Shown here piece after piece: positions 7,664-16,093 of a stretch of 24,863 nt of DNA. The stretch is from Acetobacteraceae bacterium (GTDB lineage: Bacteria > Pseudomonadota > Alphaproteobacteria > Acetobacterales > Acetobacteraceae), in the NCBI GenBank assembly GCA_947462945.1, contig CANHTE010000001.1:1-24863 (forward strand). The letters are read 5' to 3'. The translations under genes and the position numbers were made by a program. The notes beneath the pieces are model-generated. The model did no database searches. It saw only the letters and a list, made by a program, of their open reading frames with translations, and was not told the origin of the DNA. The stretch's first letter is position 1; every line of letters starts with the position of its first letter.

Positions 7664-8197
7664 ATGCGCTCATTCATTGGGGGCCTTCTGGGTCTTTGCC
7701 TTGGCTTGACCCTGCTGCCGCAGGACGCTTCGGCCCGGACGGACCCGCGCTCCTCCGCGCATAACACCACAGCTTCCCGCAGCGCCGTCGCCGCACGCCC
7801 GACCAGCGGCCGGACCGCAGCAGCCCGCCCAACCGCAACGCGCGCAACCGGGGCCGTGGCCGCCAATCCGCGCCAGGCCGCCGCGCCGAATCGTGCCACC
7901 AGCGCGACGACGAGCCGCACCGCCGAGCGCCGTGGCTCCGCGCGCCAGGCTGCCGCCGTGCCCTATTCGCGCCAGGCTGCCGCCTCCGCGCCGCGCGGCC
8001 TGCGCCAGACGGCGATGGCCAGCTGCACCACGCGCAATGGCCGCCGCACCTGCACCCCGGGTGCCACGCGCACCGCCACCTCGTCCTGGACCGGCGGCCT
8101 TGCCCCCGCGGCGATGAGCCAGGCCGGCTGCCCGGATGGCACCATCGCCACCATGGCGCTGGGCCATAACGACATCACACGCTGCGTGCCGCTCTGA
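7664..8197 (+). CDS. Secreted Arg/Ala/Thr-rich protein of unknown function
   Basis: I do not recognise this family. The 177-residue product starts with a clear signal peptide: basic start, hydrophobic core LLGLCLGLTLL, then a likely signal peptidase site after QDASA at about residue 24. Residues about 25-130 are low-complexity, rich in Ala, Arg, Thr and Ser, with repeated RQAA/RxAAA runs, and are probably disordered and strongly basic. The last 50 residues look folded: they hold four cysteines (SCTTRNGRRTC, QAGCPDG, TRCVPL) that could form two disulfides in the periplasm. GGGGGTT about 5 nt before the ATG serves as ribosome binding site. It could be a cell-envelope or nucleic-acid/polymer-binding protein. 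The frame has normal GC codon bias, which supports that it is real. Confidence 0.75.
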   Translation: MRSFIGGLLGLCLGLTLLPQDASARTDPRSSAHNTTASRSAVAARPTSGRTAAARPTATRATGAVAANPRQAAAPNRATSATTSRTAERRGSARQAAAVPYSRQAAASAPRGLRQTAMASCTTRNGRRTCTPGATRTATSSWTGGLAPAAMSQAGCPDGTIATMALGHNDITRCVPL

Positions 8198-8216
8198 GAC
8201 TGGCATTCCCCGGCTT

Positions 8217-8232
8217 TCTTGTCCGGACAAGA
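8217..8232. promoter_or_regulatory. 16-bp perfect palindrome, candidate operator
   Basis: The sequence TCTTGTCCGGACAAGA reads the same on both strands. It lies 19 bp after the secreted-protein stop and 54 bp before the Bug-remnant start. The TTGT...ACAA halves resemble operators of GntR- or similar dimeric regulators, but no regulator gene is adjacent. No T-run follows, so it is a poor terminator. Confidence 0.5.
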
Positions 8233-8245
8233 TGATCTAGCCTTC

Positions 8246-8279
8246 CCTCCGGGCGCCCGTTCAGGATTGCGCCCGGAGG
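8246..8279 (+). promoter_or_regulatory. 11-bp stem-loop covering the ribosome binding site of the Bug remnant
   Basis: CCTCCGGGCGC at 8246-8256 pairs perfectly with GCGCCCGGAGG at 8269-8279 across a 12-nt loop. The right arm contains GGAGG, the Shine-Dalgarno for the ATG at 8287, so the fold would hide it. It could be a translation-control hairpin or part of a terminator/attenuator upstream of the Sua5-like gene. There is no U-tract. Confidence 0.65.
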
Positions 8280-8286
8280 AAACACC

Positions 8287-8460
8287 ATGCGGCGCTGCAT
8301 CGCGCTCATTGCCCTGGCATGGCTGCCGGGCCAAGCCCACCCCTCCCGACCCATAGGCCTGATCATTCGTTGCCCGCCAGGCGGCGGGGCATCCCGCATA
8401 GCGGCACGGGATTGGCGGCGCGCGCCCATCCTGCGCGCCCTCAACCTCCGACAGGATTGA
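8287..8460 (+). pseudogene. Truncated Bug/TctC-type solute-binding protein (57 codons)
   Basis: The frame starts at an ATG 7 nt after a strong GGAGGA and ends at TGA, 6 nt before the Sua5-like gene. The product has a signal-peptide-like start (MRRCIALIALAWLPGQAHP), then SRPIGLIIRCPPGGGASRIA. That resembles the start of mature tripartite-tricarboxylate (Bug) binding proteins, usually P-x-RPI-x-LIVPFPPGGGxDxxAR. Homology ends about 25 residues into the mature region, whereas the family has about 320 residues, so it is probably a decayed gene whose rest was deleted. A short secreted peptide or a leader frame coupled to the next gene cannot be excluded. The call rests on motif recognition alone. 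Confidence 0.6.
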
Positions 8461-8466
8461 ACCCTC

Positions 8467-9198
8467 ATGGAAAGACTGGATATCGCCGGCGACGCGCGGC
8501 GCATCGTGGATGTGGTGAAGGCGGGCGGCCTGGCCGTCTTTCCAACCGATGTCGGCTATGCCGGGGTGGGCGGCTGTGCGGCGGCGTTGACGCGCTTCTT
8601 TCTGGCCAAGGGGCGCGGCGCGCATAAGCGCAACGCCATGCTGGGCAGCCTGGACATCCATGAGGATGTCCACAGCCTGCCCGCGCGGGCCAACATCATG
8701 ATCCGCGCCCTGGTCGAGGATTACGACATGCCGATTTCCGCCATCGGCCCCTACCGGGCGGACAATCCGCTGCTGCGCCGCCTGGGCGAGGATGCGCTGG
8801 CCGCCAGCACGGAAGGCGGCACGGTCGCCATCCTGATGAATGTGGGCGGGCTGGAGCACCGCATGGCGAGCATGGCGGCCGAGGAAGGCCAGCCGCTCTT
8901 CGGCTCCTCCGCCAATCTCACCGGCACGGGCACCAAGTTCCGCGCGGTGGATATCCAGCCGGAAATCCGCGCCTGCGCTGATCTTGTGGTGGATTACGGC
9001 CTGCAGAAATTCCACCCCTATAAGCGCTCCTCCACCATGATCGACTTCACGACCATGGAGGTGGTGCGCATCGGCAGTTGCTATGAGTTGATCCAGCAGG
9101 TGCTGTCCCGCCATTTCGGCGTGGAACTGCCGCCCGATCCGGGGCTGGAGGCTCTGCCCTCGGGCCATGTGCGTGAGGCGCAGCGCCGCTACGCCTGA
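8467..9198 (+). CDS. Sua5/YciO/YrdC-family protein, divergent paralogue
   Basis: The 243-residue protein has the YrdC-like fold signature. GGLAVFPTDVGYAG corresponds to the usual GG-xx-x-PTDTVYG strand. KGRGAHKRN supplies the K-x-R pair. GSSANLTGTG supplies the S-x-N pair. SSTMIDFTTMEVVRIG matches the ST-x-x-D segment near the domain end. The family includes threonylcarbamoyl-AMP synthase (t6A tRNA modification), but the usual TVYGLG and K-x-RP-xx-PL motifs are altered (DVGYAGV, KGRGAHKRNAML). I therefore do not assign tsaC; another nucleotidyl- or carbamoyl-type substrate is possible. It follows the Bug remnant by 6 nt, suggesting it was once cotranscribed with a transport gene. Confidence 0.8.
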   Translation: MERLDIAGDARRIVDVVKAGGLAVFPTDVGYAGVGGCAAALTRFFLAKGRGAHKRNAMLGSLDIHEDVHSLPARANIMIRALVEDYDMPISAIGPYRADNPLLRRLGEDALAASTEGGTVAILMNVGGLEHRMASMAAEEGQPLFGSSANLTGTGTKFRAVDIQPEIRACADLVVDYGLQKFHPYKRSSTMIDFTTMEVVRIGSCYELIQQVLSRHFGVELPPDPGLEALPSGHVREAQRRYA

Positions 9199-9282
9199 GC
9201 GGCCCCGCCTTGCCCAGCCGGGCATGCCAGGGTAACTCTGCGCCGCTCATCGGCGGAAACTTCCTGGCTCGGCCGGGATTAA

Positions 9283-10293
<1,011 letters not shown>

Positions 10294-10302
10294 AGCCAGA
10301 AG

Positions 10303-11040
10303 ATGCGGGTTGCCGTGATCGCCGATGTTCACGGCAACCGCTTGGCTTTGGCGGCGGTGCTGAAGGCCGTCGCTTTGGCCTCGCCCGATCTGGTGATCGA
10401 ATTGGGCGATGCGGTGTCCGGCCCGCTCTGGCCGGCGGAATGCTTCGAGATTCTGGCCGCCAGCGGCGCCATGGCCCTGCGCGGCAATCATGACCGCTGG
10501 GTGGGCCGGAACCCGCCCGAGAAGCTCGGCACCACCGATGCCTTCACCTGGGCGCGGCTTTCCGAAGCGCAGCGCGCGGCCCTTGCCGCCCGGCCGATGA
10601 GCTGGCGCGGCGATGGCATCCTCGCCATGCATTCCTTGCCCGAGGATGACCTGACCTATCTGATGCACGAATCCACCGCGCATGGCATCCGCGAACGCCT
10701 TCCCGCCGAGGTCGCAGCCCTGCTGCCGGAAGCGGCGGGCGAGAGCCTGATCCTCACGGCCCATACCCACCGCGCCCATGCCTTGCAGCTGCCCGATGGG
10801 CGGCTGGTGGTGAATCCGGGCTCGGTCGGGCAGCCGGCCTATAGTGATACCCAGCCCTTTCCGCACATCATGCAGGCCGGCACGCCGCATGCGCGCTGGG
10901 CGCTGCTGGAGCGGCGCGGAACCCGTTGGTCCGCCGCCTTCCACGCAACCGATTACGATTGGGATGCCGCCGCCGCCCAAGCCGCCCAGCATGGGCGCCA
11001 GGACTGGTCGCGCGCACTCGCCACTGGCACATTGCACTGA
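10303..11040 (+). CDS. Metallophosphoesterase family protein (YfcE-like)
   Basis: A 245-residue calcineurin-like phosphoesterase. Metal-binding motifs appear in order: ADVHGN (residues 7-12), [22 protein letters not shown], and [27 protein letters not shown]. All five blocks of the family are present, so it should be active, with two metals and phosphodiester or phosphomonoester substrates. The substrate cannot be predicted. It begins 9 nt after the mdh stop and ends 19 nt before sucC, so it is almost certainly cotranscribed with TCA genes, an uncommon insertion. No membrane segments or signal peptide are seen. Confidence 0.88.
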   Translation: MRVAVIADVHGNRLALAAVLKAVALASPDLVIELGDAVSGPLWPAECFEILAASGAMALRGNHDRWVGRNPPEKLGTTDAFTWARLSEAQRAALAARPMSWRGDGILAMHSLPEDDLTYLMHESTAHGIRERLPAEVAALLPEAAGESLILTAHTHRAHALQLPDGRLVVNPGSVGQPAYSDTQPFPHIMQAGTPHARWALLERRGTRWSAAFHATDYDWDAAAAQAAQHGRQDWSRALATGTLH

Positions 11041-11059
11041 CCCTGAGGGATACCCGAGC

Positions 11060-12256
11060 ATGAACATCCACGAATACCAGGCGAAGGAATTGCTGCGCCG
11101 CTATGGCGTTGCCGTCCTCGAAGGCCATGTGGCCTGGAATGGCGATGAGGCGGAAGCCGCAGCCAAGAAGCTGCCCGGCCCTATCTATGTGGTCAAAAGC
11201 CAGATCCATGCGGGCGGCCGCGGCGCCGGCCGCTTCACCAATGACCCGAATGGCAAGGGCGGCGTGCGCCTGGCCAAATCGGCCGAGGAAGCGAAGGCCG
11301 CCGCCGCCGCCATGATCGGCTCCACGCTGGTCACGAAACAGACCGGCCCCGAGGGCAAGCTGGTCAGCCGCGTCTATGTCGAAGCCGGCTGCGACATCGC
11401 ACGGGAGCTGTATCTCTCATTGCTGGTGGACCGCGACAGTTCGCGCGTCGTCATCATGGCCTCGACCGAGGGCGGTATCGAAATCGAGGAGGTGGCCGAG
11501 CACCACCCCGAGAAGATCCTGAAGGTGGCGATTGACCCGGCCTCGGGCATTTCCGGCTTCCATGGCCGCAAGCTGGCCTTTGGCCTCGGGCTGGAGGGCA
11601 AGCAGGTTGCCAGCTTCGTGAAGTTCGTGGACGCCATGTACAAGGCCTTCCTCGAACTCGACTGCGCCATCGTCGAGATCAACCCGCTGGTCGTCACCAA
11701 GGCCGGCGATGTGGTGGCCCTGGACGCGAAGGTGAGCTTCGATGACAGCGCGCTGTTCCGCCACAAGGACCTGGAAGCCCTGCGCGATGACAGCGAGATG
11801 GACCCCAAGGAACTGGACGCCACCAACCATGATCTGAACTATGTGGCGCTGGATGGCGAGATCGGCTGCATGGTGAATGGCGCGGGCCTGGCCATGGCGA
11901 CGATGGACATCATCAAGCTCTATGGCTCCTCGCCCGCCAACTTCCTGGATGTCGGCGGCACGGCGGATTCGGCGCGCGTGACGGAGGCCTTCCGCATCAT
12001 CACGAGCGACGTGAATGTGAAGGCCATCCTGGTGAACATCTTCGGTGGCATCGCCAAGTGCGACATGATCGCGACCGGCATTGTCGAAGCCTGCAAGAAC
12101 CTCAAGCTGAGCGTGCCGCTGGTGGTGCGGCTTGAGGGCACGAATGTGGAGCTGGGCAAGAAGATCCTGGCGGAATCCGGGCTGGCGATCATCGCGGCCG
12201 ACAACCTTGCCGATGCAGCGCAAAAGGCCGTCGCGGCCGTCAAGAAGGTGGCCTGA
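11060..12256 (+). CDS. sucC: Succinate-CoA ligase, beta subunit
   Basis: ATP-grasp subunit of succinyl-CoA synthetase, which makes ATP or GTP from succinyl-CoA in the TCA cycle together with SucD. The 398-residue protein starts [19 protein letters not shown], the conserved N-terminus. It shows [50 protein letters not shown], and ANFLDVGG (CoA/phosphate loop). An open frame extends 72 codons upstream into the phosphoesterase gene but is not conserved; the ATG at 11060 follows a modest GAGGGA. It ends 3 nt before the sucD ATG. Confidence 0.97.
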   Translation: MNIHEYQAKELLRRYGVAVLEGHVAWNGDEAEAAAKKLPGPIYVVKSQIHAGGRGAGRFTNDPNGKGGVRLAKSAEEAKAAAAAMIGSTLVTKQTGPEGKLVSRVYVEAGCDIARELYLSLLVDRDSSRVVIMASTEGGIEIEEVAEHHPEKILKVAIDPASGISGFHGRKLAFGLGLEGKQVASFVKFVDAMYKAFLELDCAIVEINPLVVTKAGDVVALDAKVSFDDSALFRHKDLEALRDDSEMDPKELDATNHDLNYVALDGEIGCMVNGAGLAMATMDIIKLYGSSPANFLDVGGTADSARVTEAFRIITSDVNVKAILVNIFGGIAKCDMIATGIVEACKNLKLSVPLVVRLEGTNVELGKKILAESGLAIIAADNLADAAQKAVAAVKKVA

Positions 12257-12259
12257 GCC

Positions 12260-13156
12260 ATGGCGATTCTCATCGACAAGAACACCCGCGTGATGACGCA
12301 GGGCTTCACTGGCGCGCAGGGCACCTTCCACGCGAGCCAGGGCATCGCCTATGGCTCCACCTATGTGGGCGGCGTGACGCCGGGCAAGGGCGGCACCATG
12401 CACCCCACGCTCAACCTGCCGGTGTTCAACACGGTGGCCGAGTGCCGGGACGCGACGCAGGCCAACGCATCCGTCATCTACGTGCCGGCGGCCTTTGCGG
12501 CGGATTCCATCCTGGAAGCCATTGATGCCGAAATCCCGCTGATCATCTGCATCACCGAGGGCATTCCGGTGCTGGACATGGTGCGCGTGAAGCGCGCGCT
12601 GGATGGCTCCTCCTCCGTGCTGGTCGGGCCGAATTGCCCGGGCGTGATCACGCCCGATGCCTGCAAGATCGGCATCATGCCGGGGCATATTCATCGCCGT
12701 GGTTCGGTGGGCATCGTCTCGCGCTCGGGCACGCTGACCTATGAGGCGGTGGCGCAGACGACGGCGGCCGGCCTCGGCCAATCCTCCTGCGTGGGCATTG
12801 GCGGCGACCCGGTGAAGGGCATGGATTTCATTGACGTGCTGGAGCTGTTCCTGGCCGATGACGAGACCAAATCCATCATCATGATTGGCGAGATCGGCGG
12901 CCAGTCGGAAATCCAGGCGGCGGAATTCCTGAAGTCCGAGAATTTCGGGCCGGGCAAGCCGAACAAGCCGGTGGTGGGCTTCATCGCCGGCGCCACCGCC
13001 CCTCCGGGCCGCCGCATGGGCCATGCGGGCGCCGTGATCTCCGGCGGCCGTGACACGGCCGAGGCGAAGATGGCGGCGATGGCCGAGGCGGGCATCCATA
13101 TCGCCGATACGCCGGCGAGCCTGGGCTCGACCATGGTGCGTGCGCTGAAGGGCTGA
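12260..13156 (+). CDS. sucD: Succinate-CoA ligase, alpha subunit
   Basis: Carries CoA and the phosphohistidine of succinyl-CoA synthetase. The 298-residue protein has the N-terminal CoA-binding fold ([16 protein letters not shown]), [20 protein letters not shown], and the catalytic loop [17 protein letters not shown] with His255. Length is standard. It starts 3 nt after sucC. In many relatives sucA/sucB follow; here it is followed by hairpin repeats and a convergent gene, so the TCA group stops here. Confidence 0.97.
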   Translation: MAILIDKNTRVMTQGFTGAQGTFHASQGIAYGSTYVGGVTPGKGGTMHPTLNLPVFNTVAECRDATQANASVIYVPAAFAADSILEAIDAEIPLIICITEGIPVLDMVRVKRALDGSSSVLVGPNCPGVITPDACKIGIMPGHIHRRGSVGIVSRSGTLTYEAVAQTTAAGLGQSSCVGIGGDPVKGMDFIDVLELFLADDETKSIIMIGEIGGQSEIQAAEFLKSENFGPGKPNKPVVGFIAGATAPPGRRMGHAGAVISGGRDTAEAKMAAMAEAGIHIADTPASLGSTMVRALKG

Positions 13157-13213
13157 CCCTGGCCAGGGGGATTGGTCGAGGCGGTTATCCCATATCCGTT
13201 GGGCGCTGGAGGT

Positions 13214-13236
13214 CTTGAGGGGCGCTGCCCCTCAAG
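13214..13236. repeat. REP-like hairpin 1 downstream of sucD (10-bp stem, GCT loop)
   Basis: CTTGAGGGGC pairs perfectly with GCCCCTCAAG around a 3-nt loop. It lies 57 bp after the sucD stop in a 256-bp gap between sucD and the convergent reductase gene. It may end sucCD transcription. It shares the GAGGGGC/GCCCCTC core with the hairpin at 13339-13357, which points to a repeat family rather than a single terminator. Confidence 0.65.
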
Positions 13237-13266
13237 CTCCCCGGCTTGTTCAAATGTGATGTTCCG

Positions 13267-13285
13267 AGTGAGAGATCCCCTCACT
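13267..13285. repeat. Small inverted repeat AGTGAG/CTCACT
   Basis: Six base pairs with a 7-nt loop. With one bulged G the stem extends by TCC/GGA on the outside (13263-13288). It sits between the stronger hairpins of the same gap and probably belongs to the same composite element. Confidence 0.4.
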
Positions 13286-13312
13286 GGAGCATTTCCACAA
13301 ACAAACATGGGT

Positions 13313-13332
13313 GCAGGGAACTGGTTCCCTGC
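13313..13332. repeat. REP-like palindrome 2 (9-bp stem, 2-nt centre)
   Basis: GCAGGGAAC and GTTCCCTGC are separated by TG. It lies 6 bp before the next hairpin and is the middle part of the composite hairpin element between sucD and the reductase gene. Confidence 0.6.
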
Positions 13333-13338
13333 CGGGGT

Positions 13339-13357
13339 CGAGGGGCAGAGCCCCTCG
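13339..13357. repeat. REP-like hairpin 3 (8-bp stem, AGA loop)
   Basis: CGAGGGGC pairs with GCCCCTCG around AGA. The purine triloop flanked by GC and GC also occurs in the hairpin at 17750-17774 (AAA loop). It is 55 bp from the stop of the convergent reductase gene and may serve as its terminator. Confidence 0.65.
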
Positions 13358-13412
13358 CCTTTCGAAACCACCGCTTCACATCTTCGGTGAAGCCATCAAA
13401 GATGACTGGCGC

Positions 13413-14387
13413 TTACAACCCCGCCGCCCGCGCCCGCGCCCGCACGAGCGCCAGCACCGTCCGGCAAGTCGGTGCCGGCAGGTTGGTCAGCTCGGCGAAT
13501 TCCACGATCACACCCAGCAGCGCCTCGATCTCCATCGGGCGGCCACGCTCCAGATCCTGCAGCATGGAGGTTCGGTGCGCGCCCACTTCGGCGGCGCCGG
13601 CGATGCGCTTATCCACGTCAATCGCGAAGCGCACGCCCAGCGCCTCGCCGATGGCCTGGGCCTCCAGCATCATGTTGCGCGCCACCTCGCGCTGGCCGGG
13701 ATCGCCCGTCAGCTGATCCAGCGTGTTGAAGGTGAGGGCGGAGATCGGGTTGAAGGCGAGATTGCCCCAGAGCTTCACCCAGATCTCGTCGCGGATCTTG
13801 GGGCGGATCGGCGCCTTGAAGCCGGCGGCGACCAGCGCCTTAGCCACGGCCTCGACGCGCGGCGTGCGCTCGCCCGAGGGCTCGCCCAGCGTGAAGCGGT
13901 CGCCATAGGTGTGTTGGATGACGCCTGGCTCCGGCACATCGGCGGCGGGATAGACGATGCAGCCAATGGCGCGCTCCGGCGCCAGCAGCGCCGAGACCTC
14001 GCCGCCCGCATCCACGCTTTCCACGCGGCGGCCGTCATAAGCGCCGCCGAACTTGTAAAAATACCACCAGGGAATGCCGTTCACGGCCGAGACGATGGCG
14101 GTCTCCGGCCCCAGCAGCGGCTGCATCTGCTTGGCCGCGCCGGCCAGGGAATGCGCCTTGAGGGTGACGATCACGGCGTCCTGCACGCCTGCTTCCTCGG
14201 CTGTGGCGACGCAGCGGGGATGGACCACCGTCTCGGTCCCCTCGCTGATCAGCTTCAGGCCGTTCTGCTGCATGGCGGCCAGATGCGGCCCGCGCGCGAT
14301 GATGGTGACCTCGGCCGAAGCTGCTGCCGCGATCTTCGCCGCCATGAGGCCGCCAATGGCGCCCGCGCCGAACACGCAGATCTTCAT
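13413..14387 (-). CDS. 2-dehydropantoate 2-reductase family (PanE/ApbA) protein
   Basis: NADPH-dependent ketoacid reductase fold, 324 residues. GAGAIGG at residues 8-14 binds the cofactor. KLWGNLAFNPISAL matches the catalytic Lys/Asn helix of the family, and SMLQDLERGRPMEIEALLG matches its C-terminal substrate segment. Genuine PanE makes pantoate for CoA, but many paralogues sit in catabolic clusters. This one's start (ATGA) overlaps the stop of the acyl-CoA synthetase gene, so the two are coupled. I suspect a role on the acid imported by the neighbouring TctABC system, but pantoate synthesis is equally possible. The WWYF stretch in the loop after VNGIP is distinctive. Confidence 0.85.
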   Translation of the reverse strand: MKICVFGAGAIGGLMAAKIAAAASAEVTIIARGPHLAAMQQNGLKLISEGTETVVHPRCVATAEEAGVQDAVIVTLKAHSLAGAAKQMQPLLGPETAIVSAVNGIPWWYFYKFGGAYDGRRVESVDAGGEVSALLAPERAIGCIVYPAADVPEPGVIQHTYGDRFTLGEPSGERTPRVEAVAKALVAAGFKAPIRPKIRDEIWVKLWGNLAFNPISALTFNTLDQLTGDPGQREVARNMMLEAQAIGEALGVRFAIDVDKRIAGAAEVGAHRTSMLQDLERGRPMEIEALLGVIVEFAELTNLPAPTCRTVLALVRARARAAGL

Positions 14388-15901
14388 GACAGTGCGAGCC
14401 CCAGCTTTTCGGCCAGGCCGATGCGCATCAGCTTGCCGGTGGCCCCCTTGGGGATTTCCGCCAGGAAGACGACCTTCCGCGGCACCTTGAAATCGGCCAA
14501 GTATTTGGCGGCGAAGTCGCGCAACTCGCGCTCGGTCAATTCGGCGCCTTCGCGCAGCACCACGGCCGCGCCCACTTCCTCACCCAGCTTGCTGTGCGGG
14601 ATGGCGAAGGTCAGCGCCTGGGCCACGGCCGCATGGGCCGAGAGCACGCCATCCACCTCCAGGGGGCTCACCTTCTCGCCACCGCGATTGATGAGTTCCT
14701 TCAGGCGGCCGGTGAGTTGCAGATAGCCATCGGCATCCAGCATCCCCTGATCGCCAGTGCGGAACCAGCCATTGGTGAAGGCCTTGGCGTTCGCTTCGGG
14801 GTTGGCTTCGTAGCCGGCGGTGACGTTGGGGCCACGGATCACCACCTCGCCGATTTCACCCTGGGGCAGGAATTCGCCCGCATCGGTCATGATGCGGACC
14901 TCAGGGCCGGCGGGCAGGCCCACGGCACCCGGCTTGCGCTTGCCGTTCAGCGGGTTGGAGGCCATCTGGTGGGCGGCTTCCGTCATGCCGTAGCTCTCCA
15001 CCAGGGGGCAGCCGAAGGTCGCTTCCATCGCCTCCATCACCGGCCCGGGCAGTGAGGCGGAGGAGGAGCGGATGAAGCGCAGCTTCGCGCGCGCGATGAT
15101 CTCGGCATTGCGCTCGGCCCGGCTGAGGATGGTCTGATGCATGGTGGGCACCGCCGTGTACCAGCTGGGGCGCTCCTCCTCGAGCAGGCGGAAGAATTTC
15201 AGCGCGTCGAAACCGCCGGTGCAGCACACGGCGCCCCCGGCCGCGATGGAGGAGAGGACCGCCGCGATCAGCCCATGGATGTGGAACAGCGGCATGATGT
15301 TCAGGCAGGCATCAGCCTCGGTCAGTTCCAGCGCGGCGCCGATATGCTGGGCAGAGGCGGTGATATTGCGCTGGCTGAGGGGAACGATCTTGGGCCGCGC
15401 CGTGGTGCCGGAGGTATGCAGCACCAGCGCCTCATCATCCGCCTGCGCCATGCCGGGGCGCGCGGCGGTGCCTGGCGTGCCGCCCTCCAGGGTGAAGCTG
15501 CCGGCGGCCTCGCCGGGGGTGAGTTCCAGCACGGCGATGCCCAGCGCCTGGGCGGCGGGGCGCGCGGGCGTTGCGTCGCCCTGCTGGACGATGATGGCCT
15601 TGGGCTTCAGATCATCCAGGTAGAAGGTGAATTCATCGCCCTTGTAGCTGGGGTTGAGCGGCGCGGTGGAGGCGCCGGCGGCCACACACAGGAAGGCTGC
15701 CGCCATTTCCGGCCCATTGGGCAGCACGATGGCCACGCGGTCCCCGCGCCCAATTCCCCTGGCGTTCAGCGTGGCGATGGTGCTGGCCGCCAAATCGCGC
15801 AGGCCCTGATGCGACAGCGCGGGCCGGCCCGGCGCGCGCAGTGCCGGCTGGGCGGCGGGGCCACGTTGCAACAATTGGCCTAGATTGCTGATCGCATTCA
15901 T
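14384..15901 (-). CDS. Acyl-CoA synthetase, AAE3/Pcs60 (oxalate-CoA ligase)-like
   Basis: AMP-forming CoA ligase of 505 residues. The phosphate loop is TSGTTARPK (163-171), with Ala in place of the usual Gly. ESYGMTEAAHQMASNPLNGK is the A5 region and GWFRTGDQGMLDADGYLQL, then GRLKELINRGGEKVSPLEVD, are A7/A8. PKGATGKLMR contains the A10 lysine (about 490). The segments MTEAAHQM-x-SNPL, GPNVTAGYE-x-NPEANAKAF and NRGGEKVSP closely resemble the AAE3/Pcs60 group known as oxalyl-CoA synthetases; the exact substrate is inferred. AGGAG 9-10 nt before the ATG is a good ribosome binding site. It is divergent from tctC and coupled to the downstream reductase gene. Confidence 0.85.
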   Translation of the reverse strand: MNAISNLGQLLQRGPAAQPALRAPGRPALSHQGLRDLAASTIATLNARGIGRGDRVAIVLPNGPEMAAAFLCVAAGASTAPLNPSYKGDEFTFYLDDLKPKAIIVQQGDATPARPAAQALGIAVLELTPGEAAGSFTLEGGTPGTAARPGMAQADDEALVLHTSGTTARPKIVPLSQRNITASAQHIGAALELTEADACLNIMPLFHIHGLIAAVLSSIAAGGAVCCTGGFDALKFFRLLEEERPSWYTAVPTMHQTILSRAERNAEIIARAKLRFIRSSSASLPGPVMEAMEATFGCPLVESYGMTEAAHQMASNPLNGKRKPGAVGLPAGPEVRIMTDAGEFLPQGEIGEVVIRGPNVTAGYEANPEANAKAFTNGWFRTGDQGMLDADGYLQLTGRLKELINRGGEKVSPLEVDGVLSAHAAVAQALTFAIPHSKLGEEVGAAVVLREGAELTERELRDFAAKYLADFKVPRKVVFLAEIPKGATGKLMRIGLAEKLGLALS

Positions 15902-15952
15902 CGAAGCACGTTCTCCTGGACACTCATCAAACTGGAATGGGCCATCGCGCGG

Positions 15953-15976
15953 AAGCCGCTCGCTGCCAAGCGGCTT
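15953..15976. promoter_or_regulatory. 8-bp inverted repeat in the divergent promoter region
   Basis: AAGCCGCT and AGCGGCTT are separated by 8 bp. The site lies 52 bp upstream of the synthetase start, so it falls in its 5' leader or promoter. It could be an operator half of the acs/tct switch or an mRNA hairpin. Confidence 0.45.
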
Positions 15977-16036
15977 TGCAAGCTTTTCATGGCTTCACAC
16001 CAGATTGACTCCTTTACGAAACGAAGGGGGTCCCAA

Positions 16037-16075
16037 GGCGGTTTGTAAAGGGCATTTACAAAGCTGGTAACCGCC
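16037..16075. promoter_or_regulatory. Nested inverted repeats upstream of tctC, candidate operator
   Basis: The inner repeat is TTTGTAAA (16042-16049) and TTTACAAA (16055-16062) with 5 bp between. An outer repeat, GGCGGTT (16037-16043) and AACCGCC (16069-16075), flanks it. The AT-rich core stands out in this GC-rich genome. It sits 18-57 bp before the tctC start, a position where a repressor or activator could control the TTT genes and perhaps the divergent synthetase. No regulator gene is adjacent, so the protein that binds it is unknown. Confidence 0.6.
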
Positions 16076-16093
16076 AAAGGGAATGAATTGCCC

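Noticed and set aside
7736..8060. Possible CRISPR-like or satellite repeats in the Arg/Ala-rich coding region
   Set aside because: The recurrence is of codons for Arg, Ala and Gln, not of exact DNA units with regular spacers.
11417..13099. 560-codon open frame on the minus strand opposite sucC and sucD
   Set aside because: The product is His/Arg-rich with no recognisable motif; it mirrors the codon bias of the two well-supported genes on the plus strand.
13311..14726. 471-codon plus-strand frame opposite the reductase gene
   Set aside because: The reductase on the minus strand has clear motifs; the opposite frame has none and begins inside hairpin repeats.
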